Source of the DNA: Pseudozyma flocculosa PF-1 | Taxonomy: Eukaryota; Basidiomycota; Ustilaginomycetes; Ustilaginales; Ustilaginaceae | Length of the DNA stretch: 25,904 nucleotides | Reading direction: 5' to 3' | Assembly: GCF_000417875.1 (NCBI RefSeq) | Contig: NW_006920894.1 | Coordinates: 1-25,904 of the forward strand | In this document: piece after piece, positions 18,784 through 25,904 of the stretch | Numbering within the stretch: the stretch's first letter is position 1 | Layout of the letters: each line of letters starts with the position of its first letter | Notes under the pieces: model-generated | The model's input: only the letters and a program-made list of their open reading frames with translations | What the model was told of the DNA's origin: nothing | The model's database searches: none | Position numbers and translations under genes: made by a program

Positions 18784-21750
18784 CTAGTTCAGCGACGACG
18801 ACTTGTCGACACCAGAGAGGAGAGGAGCTCCATCCTGACGACGACGACGGGCAGCACGGCCGCCCGCGTTGACGCGCAGACCGAGCTTGTACCTCATCAC
18901 CACGGCGGGCATGTGCCACATTGTCCTGAGAAACAGGAGCGGGTGCAGCGGGTCAATGGGCGAGATGCGCGTGTCCGACGAGAGCAGGCCCACGACGAGG
19001 CGCGCCACAGCCTTGTCCTGTCGGGGGGCGGTGCGAGGCGGGTTACGAAGCGACGGCGGTTGAATCAGAGCAACGACGGGGCCGGTCCGGGTCAGCTATT
19101 CCCTCCCCCATCTTCGCGCATTCGCTCCGTCACCGGTCAGGCACGCGGCACTTACCTTGGCAGCCACACGGCCCAGGGCCAGCCTGTACCACCTCTCGAA
19201 CCAGCCCGACCTTCGCGAATCGCCGGCATCGAGGGTCTGGGTCGTGTCCGAAGCGTAGTCTTCGGCCTGGCAAAACTGCCACACGTTGACGTCGCGCCCG
19301 TGGACGTCGTCAAAGTAGCGCCTGCAGAAGTCGCCGGGGATCTCCGGGGGGGATACCAGCGCCTCCTTTGCGTCGTCGTCGTTGTTGCTGCCGGCGACGT
19401 CCTTAAGCGACCGAGGCTGCGCGGCCCAGTCGAGGTCGTGCAGCATCGCGTTGAGGGTGCCCAGCTCCGTGATGATCTGTCCGGGCCACACAGGAAGCAG
19501 CGTACGGCAGCGACGTGCGCTATCAAGTCAGCGGGAGCACTCTTGATTTCTCAACTCGGGGCAAATGATCGACCCACCTTGCGGGTTCCCTGGGCGAAGC
19601 GCGGGTTGGTGTTCGAGACCGAGTCGCCCAGCGCGATAAAGTTGGCCGGGAGGCTGTCGGCGACCTCGACGTAGCGATTGTAGGTCGTCGCGGCTGTGCA
19701 GCGATCGGGATCGTCAGCCGCCGCAGCAGCTCGCTCGAGGGTGTGAGCGTGCGTGCGGTCCCACGCCAGCAGCTTCGCGAGGATGACGACGACGACGACG
19801 CGCATACTCACTGTTGCGGTACTCCTTGTACTCGATTTCAATCTTACCCTGCTCTTCCAGCTGCTCGAGTGCGTCCATCAGCTCATCCTGCCACGCGGGA
19901 GGCTGGCTGCCCAAGACGCCGAAGTCGAGCCTGTGTGCGGGACGAGAGTCAGCCGGATCACCTCAATCAGCCGTCGTTCGCTACGGCGTCACCTCAGTCG
20001 TCTCCCTGACCATACACTCACTCGTCGGAGGCTCGTCGAAAGTCCGAAACCTTGGTCGGGCGCAGCTTCTCCTGCCTGTCGCCATGCAAGAATGTGAACA
20101 GGCCCTTTTGGCCGTGGAAGAGGAGGACGAGCTGTAGATGGTCCGAGGCGAGCAGCGACGGCACTTGCGCCAGGAGCTGCGAGAATAAAGGGCCGACGGG
20201 GGAACGACATCATCAGAGACGGCCTGTTGCTCGCCTCGAGCCACTCGCCACTCACGATGCCAATCTCGTCCCAGCCCTTGTCCTGACAGTGCGGCGGCTT
20301 TGGCAGCGACTCGAGATCTTCGGGAGCCACCTGAACCAGGGCTGAGGGCGATGGGGCGAGCGAGCGAACGAGAAGGAGCAAACCAGCGACGAACGTGAGG
20401 CAGACATCAGCGTTGCGGTCGTGGCGGGTGAGCGGGCGGGCGGTCAGCTCGAGGCACTTACCCGAATAGTAGGTCAGCGTCGGGTGGTAGCGCCAGCGAG
20501 GAGGGGCCGTCCACGCATGACGACGCTCCTCGTCGCCCTCGACGCCGGGCGATCGCAGTGGCTCCTCCAGCGGCGCGGTCAGCCACTTGACGCCGCACGA
20601 TGCCGGGCCGGTGCAGTCGATGACGAACGAGGCCGGGAGCATGTACGACTCGCCTTCGTCCTTTTGCACCTTGACTGCATCGACCCGCTGGCCATCGTGG
20701 CTCGGTACCAGTCCCGTCACCGACCCCTTGACGAACTCGACGTCGTCGCGGCCCGAGCATGTGCGGTCAAAGCAGCGTCGGAGGAAGCGCTCCATGGCTG
20801 CGGGGTGGGAGGGCGCCAAAAGGAGCGCGGAGACATAAGCGCGGTGGCTCGCAAGAACCGCTGCCCCAAGCTCGACGACACTCACCCATCCTCTGGGCGC
20901 CAAATACGAGGCAGCCCGTCTCAACCGACGGCAGGCTGCGATCACCAAACACGAAGCGTCCCAGGCCAGGATCGTGGAGGCTGTTCTTGGCAGCGGGAAA
21001 GAGCCAAAGGTACGATCAGTGACGGCTAGGCGCGAGTGGCCAGAATGGATTCGAGCCCGATCGACGTACAAGATGCCCTCCTTGTCCGCCTCCTCGTCAA
21101 AAGCGTCGGTGAAGAGACCCGCGACGGCCTGATAGAATGCGTTCCCGAAGTCTGTGCGGCCAAGCGAAGGTGGCGGATCAGCGTCTCCGAAGCGTCAGCT
21201 CACACGCCGCGGTTCGCATGTGTCTGCCATGCTGCGTGGCGACTCACAGTGGGCCTGCGGCCACTGGATGACCCTACCGCGGCGCTCCTCGAGCTGGCTG
21301 TCGGGCTCGACGACGACGACCTTGTCAAAGTGATCCATGGCGACCCGGGCGGTCAAGAGGCCGGCGAGGCTGGCGGGCGAGAAAGTACCACGGCATGACG
21401 GAGCGAGGCAAGGACCGGCATCGAAAAGTCGAGGCGTCAGTACGGTGAGCGACGGCACAGGCTGCTCTGACCGTAAGGCAGAGACGAGCTCACCTCCCGC
21501 CAGCGACGACGCAGGTGCCCTTGATCTTGGGCCCGGCCCTCTTGGTGCCCAGCATGTTGACGTGAGGGAACTCGCCGACGGATGCGCGGACGCGGAGGCG
21601 GAGGGGCTGCCAGATGAGTCGGTCAAAGAAGAGGACGTAGGCCAGCGAGGCTGCAGCGAAGATGATGAATGCGGCGGCGGCACCGGCCATCATCGAGTCG
21701 TCGGGGGCCCAGGCTGGGTCCCACAAGATACCGAAGGGGAGCGCCCGCAT
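18784..21750 (-). CDS. Membrane-anchored FAD-dependent oxidoreductase, 11 exons
   Basis: A flavoprotein of the aromatic-hydroxylase-like FAD superfamily. Proposed exons: 21750-21494, 21369-21248, 21151-21070, 20980-20886, 20797-20462, 20341-20256, 20176-20022, 19930-19812, 19693-19578, 19476-19156, 19017-18784. All ten introns (79-138 nt) have GT-AG ends and every phase matches, giving 640 residues. A hydrophobic segment near 20-42 suggests an N-terminal membrane anchor. The dinucleotide-binding motif GGSLAGLLTARVA starts at 84 and is followed by VVVVEPD. Next come the HYFGNAFY and FGDRSLPSVETG blocks, MERFLRRCFDRT, then FVIDCTGPAS near 243 and IALGDSVSNTNPRFAQG near 437-453, the second FAD-contact motif (usually GD...NP..GQG). 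The GGSLAG glycine motif spans intron 1, which supports that junction. The substrate is unknown, and no halogenase tryptophan motif is visible. A TATA box lies about 200 bases upstream of the ATG. Exons 3 and 4 are the least certain. Confidence 0.85.
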
Positions 21751-21950
21751 GGCGAGAGCGAAAGGCGAGGTCGAGATCCGTCGATGCTGCCTGGCTGGTG
21801 CGATCGCGTGTGAGCTTGAGAAGGACAGGAGTGTACGAAGTCCGACAGCTTGGTTGGAGGGACGAGGCGAGGATGATGGGGAGATGGGAAGAAGAGGCAG
21901 GCTTCGGGGGACGGCGTCGAGCTGCCCAGAGAGTGAGTGACGGCCCTCTG

Positions 21951-21957
21951 CTTTATA
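21951..21957 (-). promoter_or_regulatory. TATA box of the FAD oxidoreductase gene
   Basis: TATAAAG on the minus strand, about 200 bases upstream of the ATG at 21750. A CT-rich stretch runs from it towards the start codon, as in many fungal leaders. This is the clearest core promoter element in the window. Confidence 0.6.
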
Positions 21958-22549
21958 GGCTCGAAGCCACCCCTGCCGCCCTAGCCTCGTTGCTCCCGCG
22001 ACAGGCCGAACGATGCGGCCAGCTAGACGGTGGCAGGCAGCTCGACAAGCTGGGGACAGCCTGCCTGCCCGCTTCTCGCTGAACTTGGCCTGTGCGGGGT
22101 TTGGCCAGCCCTTGCTTGGTACCGGCCGCCTGGGTGACCGGCTGTGTAGCCTGCCTGCCCGTGGTCCCGACCGGCGGCGCTGCCCGCTCGAAGACGCTCG
22201 GCATCTTGGGCGGGGCCCGGGGCCGGGGGCGAGGGGGCTTTGACGCAGGCTAGGGGTTCCGCAGCTCGAGCTTGCTGCTGCTTGACGGCCCAGCCTGCGT
22301 TGCCTGTGGCCTCCGTGCGTGACGCTGCGACCGTAGCCGCGTGGCAGAGCCAAACCAGGCGGGCGGTGCTGTCCAGCCCCTGGCCTCCCGGCGCCCCTCG
22401 GGAAAGAGGAAACAGGCTCAAGCACCACCTCAACCCGCCCACTGCTGCCGCGACGATAGCGGCGGCGGCACCGCAGGTCCGCGTGCAATTCTCGAGTGGC
22501 AGCTTCGGAGCATCTGCCTACCTGAGCAGTGAAGGCAGGGGGGCAAGGG

Positions 22550-22620
22550 GCAGTTGCAGGTGCCGCCGCAGGAGCAGGTGCTGGCGCAGCAGCAGGTGCT
22601 GGCGCAGGAGCAGGTGCAGC
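22550..22620. repeat. 18-bp minisatellite, four copies
   Basis: Units at 22550, 22568, 22586 and 22604 follow the pattern GCAGGAGCAGGTGCTGGC with substitutions; the last lacks one base. The unit is a multiple of three, and the reading frames through it stay open on both strands, giving Ala/Gly on + and Ala/Pro or Cys/Ser on -. No supported gene includes it. Confidence 0.8.
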
Positions 22621-24180
22621 AACTCGTGCTGCGCATGACCCCTGATACGCCACCGTCGCCACCGGCGGCAATGACTTCGCAGTCGGCGGCTCGCACCTCG
22701 GCCCCGTATCCACGGGGCTGACTGCAAAATGCAAGCAACCTGGGGTCTTCGAGCATGCTCAAGGAGGGAACATCAGATGTAAGATAGCAGCTCCGTCTCG
22801 ATCAACCTCAGCAACCTCAGCAAGGCCGACCTGCCGTCTCGTCTGAGTCGAGGCCCGCCTCACCGAAAATGGGCCTTGGGGGGTAGCTCGACGGCGCAAC
22901 AAGCCGCGCGCGGGGGGGACCTCGGCCGCCACGGTTCAACCTTTGGCGGGACGACGATCCCGGGTCAGACCGGCGACAATGGGGCGACAAGGTGGCCTCT
23001 CCTGCGCAGAGCACGGATAAGAGAAGAACGAAGGACGATCACGCGCGCGGCAGAAGAGACCGGCGGCCAGAGACAACGGCTGGCTACACGCCAAGTGCAA
23101 GCGTTCACGTGCCAGCAACATAGGCCAGCCAGGCCTGCAAAAGTCGGCAACCGGCCTTGGGCGCACGTCGATCTGTCTAGTGCCCCGATCTTCGAAGACT
23201 GTTCAAGCTGCGCAGGACACCTCGAGCGACGGCCTGTGAGCAGATCGACAACGGGGGAAGGCCCTCAAGGGCGGCGCCACGACCGAGATCAGCGACCGCA
23301 GCACTCGAGGCGGCGGAACGAAGGGAGATCCCTGCACCGCTGAACGAAGGGCGAGTGCGTCTCGAGACGAGCGAGCCTGGGCCTTCATCCTGACGGTGCC
23401 GGACGTCGCCAGGGCAGGCAGAAGAGGCCAGGCGATGAGCCGCAGCGGCGACGAACGCCGCGACCAGGCAAAGGCCGGCCAAGGCCGCGAGCGAGGTCGC
23501 CATCGGCCTTGCCCGGCAGAGCAGCCCCAACTACAGCGATCAGAGCCGCTGCTGAGATGGCTCCGCGCTTGGCGCGAGGCGCTGCATGTCAGAGGTAAAG
23601 CCCATCAGCCCGCTTGCGTGGTCGCAGCCCAGCAGCGAGCTCCCTGGAGTACGAGACCGTGCTGTTGGGCCAAGTGGTTACATGTTGGACGTACGGCGCC
23701 GAGCTGCTGTATACGGATAGCGGAAGAGCAGCGCAGTAGGCCGATGCTCAGCTGTCGGCAGCACCTGTCAGGGCAGCGCCATTGTGGCCGGCCATCTAGG
23801 AGTGCCGGGTGCCGCGCACAACGAGGCCGGGACGACCAGGGCAGGACGCCTTTTGGCTGCCGTGGGACAGTGCGCGGTCACCCTTAAGAGGATCCGAGGA
23901 TGGGCCAGGGATGGCGAGGCAGGCGTCGTAGCGGCCGTGGCGAACGAAGGCGTCGAGGGTGGTGGCAGGCAGGTAGAAGACGCAAGCAACGACGGAGGAG
24001 CCGCACGGTGGCCCCCGCGGCGCTGTCTTGCTGCGCCTGTGGTTGCGAGCAACCTGGCTTTGCCCGCCTGGCTGGCTGCCTGCCTGCCTGGCTCGGCCTT
24101 TGCCGCTGCCCATTTTCTTCGGATGCTGGGGGCCAGAGGCAGGCGGACGTGCGTGCGTGCGTGCGTGCCAAAAAAGATGC

Positions 24181-24217
24181 GGCGAGGCGAGGCGAGGCGA
24201 GGCCAGGCCAGGCCAGG
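24181..24217. repeat. GCGAG / GCCAG pentamer repeats
   Basis: Four GCGAG units followed by three GCCAG units. The same GGCCA pentamer recurs at about 24293-24313 and at about 6193-6212. Confidence 0.85.
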
Positions 24218-25395
24218 CCGCTTCTGCCGGCGACCGCTCGCTCGAACGGCCAGAAGTGGGCGCGTGCGCCAGGCAAGCAGCCCAAATGCAGGGCAGGCCA
24301 GGCCAGGCCAGGCGCTCCTCCTCGTGGAAGCCGTGGTGGGGGTGGAAGGCGGCGGCTGGCTGCCTTCGCACCTCGCTCGCTGCCTTTGGCCCTAGCCTAC
24401 CTTGCCCGACCCTGCGTTATCCTGCCCTATCCTATCCTTCACTACGCCCTCGCTGCCCTGCTGCTGCGCCATCCTTTCCTCCCTACTCTTTGCTCGCTTG
24501 CTCGTCGATCGTCATTCGGACCGCCCCGACACCCGACGTGCGGCTCTCGCAGCTTCTTGGCATTTGCTGCTAACGCTGTCGCTGTCGCTGCTGTTCCTGC
24601 TGTCGCCGCCGCCTGCTGGTCCACCATACCCATATCGACTTCAACTCCGGACTTTGGCCGTCGTGCCGCAGCACCTCGCCCCTTGCTCGTCCATTCAGTC
24701 CACCCGCTTACTCTGGCGTCGTCCGCCCTCTATACGGCTCCCTCGGCACATTTCGTCGGCGGCCTCTCCCTCTCTTACGCCCACACACCCGCTCTGATTC
24801 GGCTGTGCCGCCGAGGGCCCTTGTCGAAGCCGCCTCGCCGCCATCATCAGCGCTTCGGCTTCTATCCGGCTGCGGCGCCCTTGATCACCCTCGTTTCTTG
24901 TCGTGCGGCTTCACGGGACGGCCCGTTGCCGGCGCTGCCGACTGTCGCTACCTTCGTCGCCTTTGTGCCCACTACTGGTCAGGCAATCTCGCTGCTGCTG
25001 CCACCCACGCTCGTTGCTTGCCCTTCTTAAGCCTCGCCTCAGCATACCCACAGCGCACTCTGTCCGGCCCCACTTGACGACGGCTCGCCTCTCCCCGGTC
25101 AATCTCTCTGGCAGCCGCGTCGCTCGTTCAAACGGGCGTCGTCGCCGAGTCCACAGTCGACCTCGCAGCAGGCCTGCTCCTCGCCAACTCAGGCTCCCTT
25201 CAAGCTCGCTGGACTGCGTGTCGCGCCCCTAGGCACCTCAAGCCCAGCTAGGGCCAACCAAGGGGCATCGTCGTGCTATTCCCATCGCGGGCCGCGGCAG
25301 TCCGATCCGAGTATCAGGCCCAGTCTCGGCCTCCGGTGACGGGCTCACCGCCAGCGCCAGTCTGACCCCACCGGCGACGGCCCGCCACGCCCATC

Positions 25396-25904
25396 ATGGC
25401 CCCCTACAAGAGATGGGAGCCCCTCCCCAAGATCCACTACGGCTTCTCCATCCACCCCTTTGTTCCGGAGATCGACGCCCTTGACCCCACCTCGACCCAG
25501 TTTGAGCACCTCGCACCCGCCGCGCTCGAGGCGCTCCAAAACGACCTCATCGCCCTCGAGGTCGGCGACGAGGTCTACGTCTTCGAGCAGCTCGGGCACG
25601 CCAACGTCAGCTGGTACCGCGGCTACGTCGTCTCGACCCAGCGCACCGCCACCAGCGCCACCAGCGCCAGCAGCCTCAGCGACTACTCGGCCCTCCCCGG
25701 CGCGGCTGCCTCGGCGGCGGGCGCTTCGGTCGACGAGGAGCCCCAGGTCTACGTCGGCATCTTTCCCGCCTCGCACGTCCACATCCGCGAGCAGCTCGAC
25801 GATGCCGAGCTTCGCCTCTCGTCCATCTACGCCCAGGCCCAGGAGCTCGGCATCGTCGGGGCCACGGCGCCCCTGCCCAGGCAGAACTCGCAGAACCACA
25901 TGGA
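25396..25904 (+). CDS. DOCK-family (Dck1-like) protein, N-terminal part
   Basis: The reading frame starts at ATG 25396 (context ATCATGG) and stays open to the window end: 169 complete codons plus two bases. It begins with WEPLPKIHYGFSIHPF and continues into an SH3-like domain: LIALEVGDEVYVFEQL, then WYRGYVV and VGIFPASHVHIRE, followed by a helix-like LDDAELRLSSIYAQAQELG. The order YG-ALYxY-like strand, LxxGD, WYRGY and GIFPASYVH is that of the SH3 domain at the start of DOCK proteins, which act with ELMO-type partners as exchange factors for Rac/Cdc42-type GTPases. Low-complexity insertions sit in two SH3 loops (about residues 24-45 and 83-115, the second Ser/Thr/Ala-rich). The catalytic DHR2 domain would lie outside the window, so the assignment rests on the N-terminus only. 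Confidence 0.75.
   Translation, partial: MAPYKRWEPLPKIHYGFSIHPFVPEIDALDPTSTQFEHLAPAALEALQNDLIALEVGDEVYVFEQLGHANVSWYRGYVVSTQRTATSATSASSLSDYSALPGAAASAAGASVDEEPQVYVGIFPASHVHIREQLDDAELRLSSIYAQAQELGIVGATAPLPRQNSQNHM

Larger units (their letters stand above)
21751..25395. other. 3.6-kb divergent intergenic region
   Basis: No gene supported. The left end is the flavoprotein promoter with a TATA box and CT-rich leader. From about 24400 to 25395 the + strand is pyrimidine-rich, as expected for the promoter and a long 5' leader of the DOCK-like gene. Between them are an 18-bp minisatellite (22550-22620), GGCT/GCCT and GTGC runs (24060-24170) and GGCGA/GGCCA pentamers (24181-24312). Open frames reach 414 codons (21490-22734, minus), but that one starts with TTG and only extends the flavoprotein's first exon. 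The others have no recognisable domain. A long noncoding transcript or a multi-exon gene cannot be excluded. Confidence 0.5.

Noticed and set aside
21040..21056. T-arm-like sequence GGCTCGAATCC on the minus strand
   Set aside because: It lies in a flavoprotein intron, and no acceptor, D or anticodon arm can be drawn around it.
8631..21750. A co-ordinated biosynthetic cluster of the acyltransferase and the flavoprotein
   Set aside because: Housekeeping genes separate them, and no synthase, transporter or pathway regulator is present.
21751..22734. Upstream extension of the flavoprotein's first exon as one long open frame
   Set aside because: The start would be TTG. It runs through the TATA box, the CT-rich leader and the minisatellite, and the peptide is low-complexity. 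The ATG at 21750 directly precedes the plausible protein.
1..25904. CRISPR arrays, prokaryotic operons, insertion sequences or viral genes
   Set aside because: None seen. The tandem repeats have no spacer structure, and all recognised genes are eukaryotic with spliceosomal introns.

Overview
This window is nuclear DNA from a GC-rich fungus. The genes are compact and cut by short spliceosomal introns (79 to 228 nt) with GTRNGT-type donors, CAG-type acceptors and often a CTGAC-like branch site. The gene set is fungal: LST8 of the TOR kinase complexes, mitochondrial phenylalanyl-tRNA synthetase, a fungal wax-synthase-type acyltransferase and a DOCK/Dck1-like protein. Composition and gene style suggest a basidiomycete, perhaps a smut-lineage fungus (Ustilaginomycotina). 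That placement is inference; no marker here fixes the species.

Layout, left to right. 1-1669: no gene recognised, but a telomere-like triplet, a foldback palindrome and a 32-bp tandem repeat. 1670-4601 (-): a Ser-rich, apparently disordered protein with one intron. 4602-7913: a long upstream region full of simple repeats. 7914-8018 (-): tRNA-Lys(CUU) with a 32-nt intron and an oligo-T terminator. 8631-10273 (+): LST8, five exons. 10726-11987 (+): a CCDC174-like protein broken by a 20-N assembly gap. 12294-13995 (-): wax-synthase-like membrane acyltransferase, two exons. 14794-16157 (-): a conserved-looking acidic/coiled-coil protein, two exons. 16513-18465 (+): mitochondrial PheRS, two exons. 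18784-21750 (-): a membrane-anchored FAD-dependent oxidoreductase, reconstructed here as 11 exons. 21751-25395: a 3.6-kb divergent intergenic region. 25396-25904 (+): the start of a DOCK-family protein, cut by the window end.

The genes look like an ordinary housekeeping neighbourhood rather than one pathway or cluster. LST8 (TOR signalling) and the DOCK protein (Rho/Rac-type signalling) are regulators. The tRNA and PheRS serve translation. The acyltransferase and the flavoprotein are metabolic and lie apart, with no shared cluster signature. I found no convincing undescribed multi-gene system. The items most worth checking are the gap inside the CCDC174-like gene, which looks like an unmerged overlap; the 11-exon flavoprotein; the low-complexity insertions in otherwise conserved proteins; and the foldback and telomere-like sequences at the left end.

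Exon boundaries were set by hand from frame continuity, splice-site consensus and family resemblance, with no transcript data. Long open frames are common by chance in DNA this GC-rich, so frames lacking an ATG start or family resemblance were left out.
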